Origin: Gramella sp. MT6
GTDB taxonomy: Bacteria > Bacteroidota > Bacteroidia > Flavobacteriales > Flavobacteriaceae
Assembly: GCF_019357415.1 (NCBI RefSeq)
Contig: NZ_CP048410.1
Coordinates: forward strand, 558,001-622,000
DNA length: 64,000 nt
Reading direction: 5' to 3'
A model generated the notes under the pieces. That model had not been told where the DNA came from, did not search any database, and saw only the letters and a program-made list of their open reading frames with translations. The first letter of the stretch is position 1. The number at the start of each line of letters is the position of its first letter. Both the position numbers and the translations under genes were made by a program. Shown in pieces: positions 33,691 through 43,957 of the stretch.

Positions 33691-34398
33691 ATGCAATACA
33701 ACAGAATACTTTTAAAACTATCAGGAGAAGCTTTGATGGGAAACCGCCAATATGGCATTGATCCAGAGAAGCTGGCAGAATATGCAGATGAAATCAAATC
33801 GGTAGTTGATAAAGGTGTTGAACTGGCCATAGTTATTGGTGGAGGGAACATTTTTCGCGGAGTTGCAGGAGCAAGCCGTGGAATGGACAGAGTGCAGGGT
33901 GACCACATGGGAATGCTTGCCACAGTGATCAACGGTCTTGCTTTACAAAGCGCCCTCGAAGATGCCGATATCCAGACCAGGTTACAATCAGCAATTAAGA
34001 TCAACGAAGTTGCAGAACCTTTTATCCGCAGAAAAGCGATAAGACACCTTGAAAAAGGAAGAGTGGTTATTTTTGGAGGTGGAACAGGAAATCCATATTT
34101 CACTACAGATTCTGCAGCGGTGCTTAGAGCCATCGAGATCAAAGCCGATGTTATTCTAAAAGGTACCCGTGTAGACGGAATCTATACTTCAGATCCTGAA
34201 AAAGATAAAGAAGCGACTAAATTCGATTTTATTACATTTGAGGATGTAATTAAAAAAGGCTTGAAAGTTATGGATACCACTGCTTTCACTCTAAGCCAGG
34301 AAAATGAATTACCAATAATCGTGTTTGACATGAACAAACCCGGCAACCTTCTGAAAGTTGCCACAGGCGAGCGTGTTGGAACCAAAGTAAATCTATAA
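33691..34398 (+). CDS. pyrH: UMP kinase
   Basis: 235 residues, amino-acid-kinase fold, makes UDP from [16 protein letters not shown] (5-17), [14 protein letters not shown] (about 48-61), [16 protein letters not shown] (about 70-85), [16 protein letters not shown] (about 129-144) and [17 protein letters not shown] (about 156-172) are all typical. Followed by frr after 24 bases, the standard pyrH-frr order, and like rpsB-tsf part of the conserved translation neighbourhood. Confidence 0.97.
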   Translation: MQYNRILLKLSGEALMGNRQYGIDPEKLAEYADEIKSVVDKGVELAIVIGGGNIFRGVAGASRGMDRVQGDHMGMLATVINGLALQSALEDADIQTRLQSAIKINEVAEPFIRRKAIRHLEKGRVVIFGGGTGNPYFTTDSAAVLRAIEIKADVILKGTRVDGIYTSDPEKDKEATKFDFITFEDVIKKGLKVMDTTAFTLSQENELPIIVFDMNKPGNLLKVATGERVGTKVNL

Positions 34399-34422
34399 AC
34401 TGAACTTGAAAATTACTATATA

Positions 34423-34974
34423 ATGGATGAAGTTGAATTTATTCTAGAAGAAGCAAAAGAAGGAATGGAAAAAGCCATTTCGCATCTTAAAAAACAACTT
34501 TCAAATATACGTGCCGGGAAAGCGAGCCCAAGCATGCTTGGTAGTGTAATGGTTGAATATTACGGATCTCAGACTCCGCTTCAACAAGTTGCCAATGTAA
34601 ATACTCCAGATGCCAGAACCCTATCTATTCAGCCTTTTGAAAAGAGTATGATCCAGGAGATCGAAAAGGGGATCATGATGGCAAATCTTGGTTTCAATCC
34701 AATGAACAACGGAGAAAGCGTGATCATTAATGTACCACCTCTTACTGAAGAAAGAAGGAAACAACTTTCTAAGCAGGCTAAAGCCGAAGCTGAAGATGCC
34801 AAAGTTGGTGTTAGAAATGACAGAAAACAGGCAAATCAGGAACTTAAAAAACTTGATATCTCTGAGGATCTTTTGAAAACTTCTGAAGATGAGGTTCAGG
34901 AACTAACTAACAGTTATATTGAAAGGATAGACAAAATTCTTGCAGTAAAAGAAAAAGAGATCATGACCGTTTAA
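34423..34974 (+). CDS. frr: Ribosome recycling factor
   Basis: 183 residues, full length. Three-helix bundle plus small domain. HLKKQLSNIRAGKASPSML (about 21-39) and VANVNTPDARTLSIQPFEKSM (about 57-77, in pieces) are the RRF signatures, and PPLTEERRKQLSKQAK near 105 begins the long helix. It splits post-termination ribosomes together with EF-G. Co-transcribed with pyrH and followed by a terminator. Confidence 0.97.
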   Translation: MDEVEFILEEAKEGMEKAISHLKKQLSNIRAGKASPSMLGSVMVEYYGSQTPLQQVANVNTPDARTLSIQPFEKSMIQEIEKGIMMANLGFNPMNNGESVIINVPPLTEERRKQLSKQAKAEAEDAKVGVRNDRKQANQELKKLDISEDLLKTSEDEVQELTNSYIERIDKILAVKEKEIMTV

Positions 34975-34996
34975 TGTTCTCTCAATCACATAAGAT

Positions 34997-35046
34997 TGCC
35001 GGCTTAGATCTGAAATAGCTTCAGATTTGATCCGGCATTTTTTATT
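34997..35046 (+). terminator. Terminator after frr
   Basis: TGCCGG (34997-35002) pairs with CCGGCA (35032-35037), and inner ATCTGAA (35008-35014) with TTCAGAT, followed by a T-rich tail. Confidence 0.85.
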
Positions 35047-35075
35047 TTAATCCTTTTAATAAGCCATAAACCCAA

Positions 35076-37532
35076 ATGCGATCTTCCCTACTTATATTTT
35101 TATTCCTTTTTTGTTCGGGCCTATATGGGCAAAGCATTCCAGGTAGGGTAGTAAATAGGCAAACCAAGGAACCTCTTGCTTATGCAAAAATCGAATTTGA
35201 TAATGACACCCAGGTACTGACCAATATCGATGGTAGTTTTGAGATAAAACTAGAAAAAGATATAGATAGTGTAAGGTTTTCATATGTAGGCTTTAAAACC
35301 ATAAATGTCGAAGTTAGTAAAGATACCAGGTATTTGCAGGTAGGAATGACCCCTACCTACGAGCAATTGGAAACCGTAACTATTTCAAACGGTAAAGATC
35401 CTGCAGATCTAATCATAGAAAAAGCAATCAGAAACCGGGATAAGAACGACCCAGAGAAAGCATTATCGGGATTTAAATATAAATCCTACTCCAAGTTTAT
35501 CATTGATAATGAACTTGGAAATATAGAAATGACCGCTGACTCAACCTCGGCAGCGATGCAGACTATAATTAATGAAGGCAGAGGTTATCTTTCTGAAAGG
35601 GTTTCGGAACATTTATATAACCAAAAAAGCGGAAGTAAAGAAAAAGTGATTGGTCTTCAAACTGCCGGTTTTGAAGAACCAGTTTACAATGTCCTGGCTA
35701 TGGAAGTAAATCCTTTTTCACTTTATAAAAAGGATTATAACCTATATAAAACTGAATATGCAGGGCCATTGGCAGATAATGCATTTAAAAATTACGAATA
35801 CAGCGTACTGGATACTACTTCAACGGCAAGGCCGGCCTATGTTGTCTATTTCAAGCCTAAACGTGAAAAAGTGGTAGCCGGCCTGGAAGGCATCTTATAT
35901 CTTGATACCATTAGCTTTGCCATTCAAAAAGCAAAAGCGCAATTACTGGGAGCCATAAGACTCGAAGTAGACCATAATTATGAATATTATGCTGAAAAGG
36001 AAATCTGGTTTCCGTCTGGGCAATCGACAAAAATTAGACCGGGCTCCGGGGGAAAAGAGATAGCAGTATTTGGCGGAACTATTCAGGTAGGGGCGGTACA
36101 ACAGAAAAAAGGTCTTCTTAGTACGATTTTTGGATCTGAAGAGATCTCGAGAGATCTTTACCTAACCTCGGTTACCCGGAATTTTGATATTAACCTGGAA
36201 TATAACGGCAGAATAGAGAATCCCGGAGCTGAAATAGATGTGAATGAAGAAGCTACCAGCAGACCTGAGGAATTCTGGACTGAAAATAGAAAACTGGAAT
36301 ACAGTTTTAGGGATGAGGCCACCCAAAAGAAAGTAGACAGTCTTATAAAAGCAGGAAATATAGAACGCAAAATCGAGGTGAAAAAGGCCATGGCTTCAGG
36401 CTCCTATCCTTTAGGTTTCTGGAATGTTGAACTTAGTAAAATATTCAAATTCAGTAATTATGAAGGGATCCGCTTAGGTTTTGGCGGAAGCACCAACGAT
36501 CGTTTTAGCGAGAAATACAATTTAAACGGCTATACCACCTATGGCTTTAAAGATGAAGTTTTAAAATACAGCGCAGGTACTCAGATCTACCTGAATAAAA
36601 AAACAGGCACCAACCTTAATTTTTCGATCACGAAAGACATACAGGAAACGGCTTCTTTTAAATATCTAAAAGGAGAAAATACCTTCGCGATCCTGGTTCC
36701 CCGTTTTGTAAATATTAATTTCTATTACACCTACAATAGATACGCAGCCGGACTGGAACATCGAATCACTCCAAAATTAGATACTCAGTTTCAAATTGCG
36801 AGAGAAGAGATCACACAAACCAGGGCATACAGCTTTTTACACGAAGGTAAAATCTACGAGGAATATAACCTGGCCAAGGCCACTTTGTCTTTTATCTGGA
36901 GACCTTTTTCCAAATTTTTAAATACACCTGAAAGCAACATCATCCTGGAAAAAGAATTCCCTCAATTCACTGGACAGATTGAACAGTCTTTTTCGAGCTT
37001 TGGAGGTGATTTCAACTTTACCAGGATAGGTTTTAAGGCTGAACACGAGATCAAAAGACTGGACAGGTCCAGAACAGAATTCATCCTGGAAGGAAATTAT
37101 GGTTTTGCAGACCTCCCGTTAACCCACGCTTTTCATGCCAACCCAAATAATCCGGACAGGGACAATTTATTCAGGCGTTTTTCGATCGCTGGTAGAAATA
37201 GTTTTGAAACTATGTACTATAATGAATTTTTTAGTGAAAGACAGGCTACTATTCACATAAGACATCAGTTGCGACCATTTATTATTTCGAAAAGCTTTCA
37301 ACCAGAATTGGTTTTTATCACCAGATATGCCATTGGAGATTTTGACAATCAGGACAAACATCAGGATATTACCTTTAACACCCTAAACCATGGATATGCT
37401 GAATCTGGGCTGGAATTAAATAAGATCCTTGCTGGTTTTGGACTAGGGGCAGCTTACAGATACGGGGCATATCACCTTGAGGGATTCAAAAAGAATTTCG
37501 CTTTTAAATTCACTTTGCAACTTCAGCTGTAA
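35076..37532 (+). CDS. DUF5686 / carboxypeptidase-regulatory-like outer-membrane protein
   Basis: 818 residues. Signal peptide ends near GLYGQ (residue 19). A carboxypeptidase-regulatory-like beta-sandwich follows (about 22-92: GRVVNRQTKEPLAYAKIEF). Then comes the DUF5686 region with ADLIIEKAIRNRDKN near 109 and a long beta-rich C-terminus ending FAFKFTLQLQL, suggesting an outer-membrane barrel. Function unknown. A weak AGCTA/TAGCT terminator with a T-run lies at 37560-37581. Confidence 0.8.
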   Translation: MRSSLLIFLFLFCSGLYGQSIPGRVVNRQTKEPLAYAKIEFDNDTQVLTNIDGSFEIKLEKDIDSVRFSYVGFKTINVEVSKDTRYLQVGMTPTYEQLETVTISNGKDPADLIIEKAIRNRDKNDPEKALSGFKYKSYSKFIIDNELGNIEMTADSTSAAMQTIINEGRGYLSERVSEHLYNQKSGSKEKVIGLQTAGFEEPVYNVLAMEVNPFSLYKKDYNLYKTEYAGPLADNAFKNYEYSVLDTTSTARPAYVVYFKPKREKVVAGLEGILYLDTISFAIQKAKAQLLGAIRLEVDHNYEYYAEKEIWFPSGQSTKIRPGSGGKEIAVFGGTIQVGAVQQKKGLLSTIFGSEEISRDLYLTSVTRNFDINLEYNGRIENPGAEIDVNEEATSRPEEFWTENRKLEYSFRDEATQKKVDSLIKAGNIERKIEVKKAMASGSYPLGFWNVELSKIFKFSNYEGIRLGFGGSTNDRFSEKYNLNGYTTYGFKDEVLKYSAGTQIYLNKKTGTNLNFSITKDIQETASFKYLKGENTFAILVPRFVNINFYYTYNRYAAGLEHRITPKLDTQFQIAREEITQTRAYSFLHEGKIYEEYNLAKATLSFIWRPFSKFLNTPESNIILEKEFPQFTGQIEQSFSSFGGDFNFTRIGFKAEHEIKRLDRSRTEFILEGNYGFADLPLTHAFHANPNNPDRDNLFRRFSIAGRNSFETMYYNEFFSERQATIHIRHQLRPFIISKSFQPELVFITRYAIGDFDNQDKHQDITFNTLNHGYAESGLELNKILAGFGLGAAYRYGAYHLEGFKKNFAFKFTLQLQL

Positions 37533-37559
37533 TTATCCCAAGATTAATCGTTTAATACG

Positions 37560-37590
37560 AGCTAATTAAAGTAGCTTTTTTCTAACTTTG
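37560..37590 (+). promoter_or_regulatory. Weak terminator then -7 element TAACTTTG
   Basis: AGCTA (37560-37564) / TAGCT (37572-37576) with T to 37581 may end the DUF5686 transcript. TAACTTTG at 37583-37590 is an exact promoter core 18 nt before ATG 37609. Confidence 0.45.
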
Positions 37591-37608
37591 CGCCGCTAAA
37601 ATAAAGCC

Positions 37609-40023
37609 ATGCATAAGATATTCAGCTTTGGATTCTGGAATTCCATCGCCCGCCTTATTCTAAGAAACAGGATCATCATCATCATTTTGATCGCCGTTGC
37701 CACGTTCTTACTTTCTACACAATGGAAGAACATGCGCTTTTCTTATACGGAAGCCAATCTGATGCCTAAGGACCATCCTGTTAATATCAGCTACGATGAT
37801 TTCCTGAATAAGTTTGGTGAGGAAGGTAATTTAATTTTATTGGGAGTTCAGGATTCGGCATTATTTACTCCTGAAAAGTTCAAGGCATGGAACGAACTTA
37901 CCCGAAAGCTTACCTCCTATCCTGAAGTTGATCATATTATTTCACCGGCAAGCCTTCAGGAACTTAAAAAATTTGAAGATCCCAAGCGATTTGAAATGGT
38001 TCCGGTCCTACCAGACGACGAACCGGATAGTACCCAACTAAAGGAATTTGAAAAGAAGCTTTTCACGGCCCTACCTTTTTACGAGAATCTGGTTTACAGT
38101 TCGCATTCAAATACCATCCAATCTGCGATGTATCTGAATAAAGAGCTGGTGAATACAAAAGCCCGAAAGATCTTTGTTCTGGAAGAACTGGACCCGTTAA
38201 TCCAGGAATTCGAAGAAAAATATAATATTGACGTTCGCGTTTCAGGGATGCCTTATATACGAACCCTGAACGCCCAGAATATAGTAGACGAAATTGGATT
38301 ATTTATCCTGGCGGCTCTACTGGTAACTTCACTGATCTTCTTTTTCTTTTTTAGATCTATCAGGGCCACCTTAATTTCAATGTTTACGGTATGTATTGGA
38401 GTAATGTGGGCTTTTGGAGTAATAGGCTTACTGCATTATGAGATCACGATATTAACCGCTCTGATCCCTCCGCTTATTATCGTGATAGGAATCCCGAACT
38501 GTATTTTCCTGATCAATAAATATCAGCAGGAAATCAAAAAACACGGGAATCAGGCTAAATCCTTACAAAGGGTTATTACCAAAGTAGGGAACGCCACTTT
38601 ATTGACTAACCTTACCACGGCTTCAGGTTTCGCCACTTTTATTTTAACCGATAGTCAGTTGTTAAGAGAATTTGGGGTAGTAGCCTCTATAAATATCATC
38701 GCCATATTTGTCTTGAGCTTATTGATCATCCCGATAATCTATAGCTACCTGAAACCCCCAAAGGATAGACACCTAAAACACTTAACTAAAAAGTGGATCG
38801 GCGGTCTAACGGCCTGGATGGAAAACATGGTTAGAAACCACAGGATCGCTATCTATATTACTTCGGTAGCATTACTGGCGGCCAGTATTATTGGAATTTA
38901 TACCATCAAGATCTCCGGAAGCATCCTGGAGGATATGCCTCATAACACAACTTTTTATAAAGATATAAAATTCTTTGAAAGTGAATTTGATGGGGTTATG
39001 CCATTAGAGATCCTAATAGATACAAAAAGACCAAAGGGGGTAATGAAACTCTCTACTCTGAAAAGGATGGATGAACTGGAGTCTTTTATCCAGGATATCC
39101 CTGAACTTTCAAAACCGCTTTCGGTGAACAGGCTGGTCAAGTATTCTAAGCAGGCATACTATAACGGAAATCCAAAATATTACCAGTTACCCTCCTCACA
39201 GGAACGTAATTTCATAATGCCTTATGCAAAAAGTCTTTCTTCCAGTGAAGGATTAATGCAGTCTTATGTGGATTCTACGGGACAATACGCCCGTATCACT
39301 ACATTTATGAAAGACGTAGGAACTGAGAAGATGGAAGAGATCGAAAATGATCTACTGCCGCAGATAAAGAAAATTTTCCCAGAAGAAAGATATGATGTTT
39401 CGATTACCGGAAAAGCTCTGCTCTTCCAGAAAGGAACCAATTACCTGGTAAGAAACCTTATCATATCTTTAGGTCTGGCGATCGTACTAATTGCCATACT
39501 AATGGCCTGGATGTTTAGAAGTTTCCGGATGATAATAATATCTCTGGTGCCAAACTTGCTACCATTATTGGTGACGGCAGGAGTCATGGGATTCCTTGGC
39601 GTACCTATAAAACCATCGACTATCCTGGTTTTTAGTATCGCCTTTGGAATTTCTGTGGATGACACCATACACTTTCTGGCAAAATACCGACAGGAACTAA
39701 AGGCTAATAACTGGAAGATAAAGCGTTCGGTTTATGCTGCCCTAAAAGAGACTGGAGTAAGTATGTTCTATACCTCGATCGTATTATTCTTCGGATTTTC
39801 AGTATTTATGATAAGTAGTTTTGGTGGAACGGTGGCTCTTGGAGGTCTGGTTTCAGCTACTTTATTGTTCGCAATGCTAGCAAACCTCCTGTTATTACCT
39901 TCTTTACTATTGTCTTTAGAAAAAAGCATCGCCAACAAGAAGGTATTAAAAGAACCAGCCATGAAGATCATCGAGACTGAAGAAGATGAAAAAGAATTTA
40001 CAGTAACAGATCACAAGAATTAA
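37609..40023 (+). CDS. MMPL/RND-superfamily exporter
   Basis: 804 residues, with a duplicated layout: one N-terminal helix, a periplasmic loop (about 45-225), five or six helices (about 230-385), then a second helix (about 415-435), loop (440-620) and another helix block (about 625-770). TTASGFATFILTDSQLLREFG and FGISVDDTIHFLAKYRQE (about 678-695) are sterol-sensing/MMPL-type segments, with Asp-Asp residues for proton relay. It exports lipids or other hydrophobic substrates; which one is unknown. C-terminal tail acidic and cytoplasmic. Confidence 0.88.
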   Translation: MHKIFSFGFWNSIARLILRNRIIIIILIAVATFLLSTQWKNMRFSYTEANLMPKDHPVNISYDDFLNKFGEEGNLILLGVQDSALFTPEKFKAWNELTRKLTSYPEVDHIISPASLQELKKFEDPKRFEMVPVLPDDEPDSTQLKEFEKKLFTALPFYENLVYSSHSNTIQSAMYLNKELVNTKARKIFVLEELDPLIQEFEEKYNIDVRVSGMPYIRTLNAQNIVDEIGLFILAALLVTSLIFFFFFRSIRATLISMFTVCIGVMWAFGVIGLLHYEITILTALIPPLIIVIGIPNCIFLINKYQQEIKKHGNQAKSLQRVITKVGNATLLTNLTTASGFATFILTDSQLLREFGVVASINIIAIFVLSLLIIPIIYSYLKPPKDRHLKHLTKKWIGGLTAWMENMVRNHRIAIYITSVALLAASIIGIYTIKISGSILEDMPHNTTFYKDIKFFESEFDGVMPLEILIDTKRPKGVMKLSTLKRMDELESFIQDIPELSKPLSVNRLVKYSKQAYYNGNPKYYQLPSSQERNFIMPYAKSLSSSEGLMQSYVDSTGQYARITTFMKDVGTEKMEEIENDLLPQIKKIFPEERYDVSITGKALLFQKGTNYLVRNLIISLGLAIVLIAILMAWMFRSFRMIIISLVPNLLPLLVTAGVMGFLGVPIKPSTILVFSIAFGISVDDTIHFLAKYRQELKANNWKIKRSVYAALKETGVSMFYTSIVLFFGFSVFMISSFGGTVALGGLVSATLLFAMLANLLLLPSLLLSLEKSIANKKVLKEPAMKIIETEEDEKEFTVTDHKN

Positions 40024-40046
40024 AATTATTAATAAAAACAGCCTGC

Positions 40047-40077
40047 TTGCTAAGCTTCAGGCGAAAAACTATCTTTG
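40047..40077 (+). promoter_or_regulatory. Promoter of asnS
   Basis: TTG at 40047-40049 and TATCTTTG at 40070-40077, spacer 20 nt, and 21 nt to ATG 40099. Confidence 0.6.
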
Positions 40078-40098
40078 TTTTTTCTAAATTTCAACTAA

Positions 40099-41541
40099 AT
40101 GATACAAGCAAAAGTCGCTGAAATACTGAAAAGCGATCAGTTTTTACAGGAATACCATGTTCAAGGTTGGGTACGCTCTTTCAGGAGTAATAGATTTATC
40201 GCCCTAAATGATGGTTCAACCCTAAAAAACCTTCAGTGTGTTATCGATTTTGAAAATACCAATGAGGACATTATCAAAAGGATAAATGTAGGAGCAGCGA
40301 TCTCTGTGAAAGGAACTTTGAAAGAAAGTCAGGGCAGCCAGCAACGTGAAGAAATTGAAGTTTCAGAAATTGAAATTCTTGGCGATGCCAATCCGGAAGA
40401 AGTTAAGCTTACTATTCTTTCTCCAAAGAAACACAGTATGGAAAAGCTTCGTGAACAGGCACACTTGCGTGTTCGAACCAATACTTTTGGTGCAGTTATG
40501 CGTGTTAGGAGCAGATTGTCTTTTGCTGTACATAAATATTTTCAGGACAGGAATTTCTACTATGTAAACACTCCTATAATTACAGGAAGTGACGCCGAAG
40601 GTGCAGGTGAAATGTTCAAAGTAACCGCGATGGACCTCAAAAATCCACCGAAGAACGAGGATGGCAGTATCAATTATAAAGAGGATTTCTTCGGAAAAGA
40701 AACCAATCTTACCGTTTCGGGGCAACTGGAAGCTGAAACTTTCGCTTTAGGTTTAGGACAGGTTTACACCTTTGGACCTACCTTCAGGGCTGAAAATTCT
40801 AATACTTCCCGTCACCTGGCTGAGTTCTGGATGATAGAACCAGAAGTTGCTTTTTGTGACCTTGATGGAAACATGGACCTTGCCGAAGACTTCATAAAAT
40901 ATGTATTAAAATACATTATCGAGAACTGTAAAGAAGATCTTGAATTCCTCGCCGAAAGACAGGAAAATGAAGACAAGCTAAAGCCTAAGGCTGATAGAAG
41001 CGATATGAATCTTCTAGAAAAGCTAAACTTCGTTCTGGAGAATAACTTTAAGCGAGTTAGTTATACCGAGGCTATTGAGATCCTTAAAAACTCCAAGCCT
41101 AACAAAAAGAAAAAATTCAATTATATCATTGAAGAATGGGGTGCAGACCTGCAAAGTGAGCACGAGAGATATTTAGTTGAAAAACACTTTAAATGTCCTG
41201 TGATCCTTTTTGACTATCCGGCAAACATTAAAGCTTTCTATATGAGACTTAATGAGGATGGTAAAACAGTTAGAGCAATGGATATCCTCTTCCCTGGAAT
41301 TGGGGAGATCGTTGGAGGTAGCCAGCGTGAAGAACGCCTGGACGTACTTAAGGAAAAGATGGCCGAACTGGACATTCCTGAAGAAGAACTATGGTGGTAC
41401 CTGGATACCCGTAAGTTTGGAACCTGTGTGCACAGTGGTTTTGGATTAGGTTTCGAAAGACTTGTACAATTCACCACGGGAATGGGTAACATTCGTGACG
41501 TAATTCCTTTCCCAAGGACTCCGCAAAACGCAGAATTTTAA
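40099..41541 (+). CDS. asnS: Asparaginyl-tRNA synthetase
   Basis: 480 residues, class IIb synthetase. N-terminal OB-fold anticodon domain (VQGWVRSFRSNRFIALNDGS, about 15-34). Catalytic motif 2 is TFGPTFRAENSNTSRHLAEF (about 224-243) and motif 3 is GFGLGFERLVQF near 450. The segment AEGAGEMFKVT marks AsnRS rather than AspRS. A TTG-started pseudouridine synthase gene follows after 4 bases. Confidence 0.96.
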   Translation: MIQAKVAEILKSDQFLQEYHVQGWVRSFRSNRFIALNDGSTLKNLQCVIDFENTNEDIIKRINVGAAISVKGTLKESQGSQQREEIEVSEIEILGDANPEEVKLTILSPKKHSMEKLREQAHLRVRTNTFGAVMRVRSRLSFAVHKYFQDRNFYYVNTPIITGSDAEGAGEMFKVTAMDLKNPPKNEDGSINYKEDFFGKETNLTVSGQLEAETFALGLGQVYTFGPTFRAENSNTSRHLAEFWMIEPEVAFCDLDGNMDLAEDFIKYVLKYIIENCKEDLEFLAERQENEDKLKPKADRSDMNLLEKLNFVLENNFKRVSYTEAIEILKNSKPNKKKKFNYIIEEWGADLQSEHERYLVEKHFKCPVILFDYPANIKAFYMRLNEDGKTVRAMDILFPGIGEIVGGSQREERLDVLKEKMAELDIPEEELWWYLDTRKFGTCVHSGFGLGFERLVQFTTGMGNIRDVIPFPRTPQNAEF

Positions 41542-41545
41542 TTTT

Positions 41546-42415
41546 TTGAAAATACTAGAAACGCATATTGTTCCTGCAATCTCAGAAGAAATAAGGTTGC
41601 AGGAATATGCGGTTTCTGTTTTTACTTCTATACAAACCCGCAGCGGACTTAAAAAAGCTATAAAAAAGGGTTTCATTCTTATAGATGGTCAAACGGCTTC
41701 CACTGCCGACTGGATTAAAGAAGGTCAGAAAATTGACCTTTTAAAACCTGAATTTTCCAAAAAGAAGATCTTTAAGCTTGAGCTGGATGTATTGTTTGAA
41801 GATCAACATATCGCTGTGGTACATAAACCCTCGGGATTTCCTACCAGCGGGAATTTTTTCAAGACCATAGAAAATGCGTTGCCACATAATCTTTCGGGAT
41901 CCAAAGAAATTGATGCTCTTCCCTATCCTCTACCGGCCCATAGATTAGACAATCCTACTGCCGGAATCCTTCTTTGCGCTAAGACCCAGAATTCTCTAAT
42001 AAAACTTCAGCGGGGCTTTGCCGAAAAGAAAATATCAAAGATCTACTTTGCCCTGGTACATGGAAAACTGGAAACTGAAATCACTCTGGATTCAGAAATC
42101 GAGGAAAAGCCTGCTACGACCCTGGTCAAACCTCTAAAATTTTTCAAAATTAACAGTTCCATATATACGCTTGTCGAAGCACAGCCGTTAACAGGAAAGA
42201 CACATCAAATAAGGATACATTTAAGCAGAATTGATAATCCTATTGTTGGTGATAAAATTTATGGGATGGAAGAAAACGGTTACTTTCAATATAAGAGCCT
42301 TTACCTTTTTTCCGGAGGAATATTTTTCTCACACCCAGTTATAAACGAAGATATAGAACTGAAACTAACGATGCCAAAAAGATTCAGAAACCTAAATAAC
42401 TACACGGTGTATTAA
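41546..42415 (+). CDS. RluA-family pseudouridine synthase, TTG start
   Basis: 289 residues. The N-terminus resembles an S4 domain (about 15-70: SGLKKAIKKGFILIDGQ). The catalytic segment is AHRLDNPTAGILLCAK (about 132-147) with Asp in RLD, the uridine-binding nucleophile, and later GKTHQIRIHLSRIDNPIVGD (about 215-234). RNA target unknown. No ATG or GTG precedes the conserved N-terminus, so TTG at 41546 is the best start; the gene begins 4 bases after asnS and is probably translationally coupled. Confidence 0.88.
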   Translation: MKILETHIVPAISEEIRLQEYAVSVFTSIQTRSGLKKAIKKGFILIDGQTASTADWIKEGQKIDLLKPEFSKKKIFKLELDVLFEDQHIAVVHKPSGFPTSGNFFKTIENALPHNLSGSKEIDALPYPLPAHRLDNPTAGILLCAKTQNSLIKLQRGFAEKKISKIYFALVHGKLETEITLDSEIEEKPATTLVKPLKFFKINSSIYTLVEAQPLTGKTHQIRIHLSRIDNPIVGDKIYGMEENGYFQYKSLYLFSGGIFFSHPVINEDIELKLTMPKRFRNLNNYTVY

Positions 42416-42471
42416 CAAAATTTTACCACTAACATTAGCTATGCCAAAGATGAGTTGGCCTGTATTTTCCT

Positions 42472-42479
42472 TATTTTTG
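42472..42479 (+). promoter_or_regulatory. -7 element TATTTTTG of rpoN
   Basis: Exact match 17 nt before ATG 42497. A TTG at 42455-42457 gives a short 14-nt spacer. Confidence 0.4.
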
Positions 42480-42496
42480 TTAGAGACGTAAAATTT

Positions 42497-43957
42497 ATGC
42501 TGAAGCAACAATTAAATTTCAAATTATCCCAAAAGCTATCTCCCCAGCAGATCCAGCTAATGAAACTTATTCAATTACCTACACAGGCATTTGAACAAAG
42601 GATCAAGCAGGAGCTGGAGGAAAACCCGGCTTTAGAAGACGGTAAGGAGGAAAAAATTGATGAATATGAAGATCTGGGAAATGAGAATTCTCCTGAAGAT
42701 GATTATGATAGCGAGACCATAGAAACGGATATTGATGTTGATGAATATCTAAGTGACGATGAGATCCCAAGTTACCGTCTAAACGCCAATAATTACAGCG
42801 CAGACGACGAAGACAGGCAGGTACCTTATGCCGCCGGAACCTCTTTTACCCAGCACCTAAAAACACAGTTAAGCACGGTAAGACTGGAAGAAACCGAAGA
42901 AGAGATCGCAGAATTCCTGGTGGGAAGTGTTGATGAAAGCGGTTATATACGCCGAAGTGTACAGGACATTGTAGACGACCTGGCTTTTACCCAGAATATT
43001 TATACAGACGAAGAGACCGTCGAGAAAGTTCTAAAAAAAGTTCAGAAACTGGATCCTGCTGGGGTGGGAGCAAGAAGTCTGGAAGAGTGTCTAATCATTC
43101 AACTTAATAGAAAGGAACCTACCAAACAGGTAGAGCTCGCTAAAGACATTATGGAAAGGTCTTTTGACCATTTCAGCAAGAAACATTATACCAAATTACT
43201 TTCAAGACACGACATCACTGAGGATGAACTTAGGGATGCTATTGAAGTGATTGAGCATTTGAATCCTAAACCCGGAGGAGCCTATTCTGGAAATACCAGG
43301 ATGGTAGAACATGTGATCCCCGACTTTACCATAAAGATCGAAGACGGTGAACTTCAGCTTACCCTGAACGGGCGAAACGCTCCGGAAATGCATATTTCCA
43401 GGGACTACAATAACATGCTGAAAGGCTATAAGGAGTCTAAGGAAAAGACAAAAGCACAGAAAGATGCTGTGATGTTCATTAAGCAGAAACTGGATGCGGC
43501 CAAGTGGTTTATAGAAGCCATCAAGCAGCGTCAGCAAACGCTAATGGTTACCATGAGTTCTATCATGAATTACCAGAAAGAATACTTTCTAACCGGCGAC
43601 GAGCGTAACTTAAGACCGATGATCCTGAAGGATATTGCAGATGAGATCGAAATGGATGTCTCTACCGTTTCCAGGGTAGCGAATTCGAAGTATGTGGATA
43701 CCCCTTACGGCACAAAGCTTATCAAGGAATTCTTTTCTGAATCAATGAAAAATGACCAGGGAGAAGACGTTTCTACAAGGGAGATCAAGAAGATCCTCGA
43801 AATGTCTATTGAAGAAGAGGATAAAAGAAAACCCCTGACTGATGAAAAACTGGCCAAGGTCCTGAAAGATAAAGGTTATCCTATCGCCAGGAGAACGGTT
43901 GCGAAATACAGGGAACAGTTAGACATTCCGGTTGCAAGATTACGCAAAGAAATTTAA
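42497..43957 (+). CDS. rpoN: RNA polymerase sigma-54 factor
   Basis: 486 residues from ATG 42497, which gives the usual MLKQQLNFKLSQKLSPQQIQ N-terminus; an in-frame start 14 codons upstream lies before the -7 element. Region I is Gln/Leu-rich (1-50), followed by an acidic region II (about 55-115), the core-binding domain, and the RpoN box IARRTVAKYREQL (about 463-475) for -24 recognition. A helix-turn-helix (DVSTVSRVANSKYV) lies near 385. Overlaps the next gene by one base. Confidence 0.96.
   Translation: MLKQQLNFKLSQKLSPQQIQLMKLIQLPTQAFEQRIKQELEENPALEDGKEEKIDEYEDLGNENSPEDDYDSETIETDIDVDEYLSDDEIPSYRLNANNYSADDEDRQVPYAAGTSFTQHLKTQLSTVRLEETEEEIAEFLVGSVDESGYIRRSVQDIVDDLAFTQNIYTDEETVEKVLKKVQKLDPAGVGARSLEECLIIQLNRKEPTKQVELAKDIMERSFDHFSKKHYTKLLSRHDITEDELRDAIEVIEHLNPKPGGAYSGNTRMVEHVIPDFTIKIEDGELQLTLNGRNAPEMHISRDYNNMLKGYKESKEKTKAQKDAVMFIKQKLDAAKWFIEAIKQRQQTLMVTMSSIMNYQKEYFLTGDERNLRPMILKDIADEIEMDVSTVSRVANSKYVDTPYGTKLIKEFFSESMKNDQGEDVSTREIKKILEMSIEEEDKRKPLTDEKLAKVLKDKGYPIARRTVAKYREQLDIPVARLRKEI

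Noticed and set aside
33675..34142. 155-codon minus-strand frame opposite pyrH
   Set aside because: Antisense shadow of a clear housekeeping gene; composition does not look like a protein of this genome.
40041..40062. GCCTG/CAGGC hairpin before asnS as a terminator
   Set aside because: No T-run follows and it overlaps the asnS promoter.
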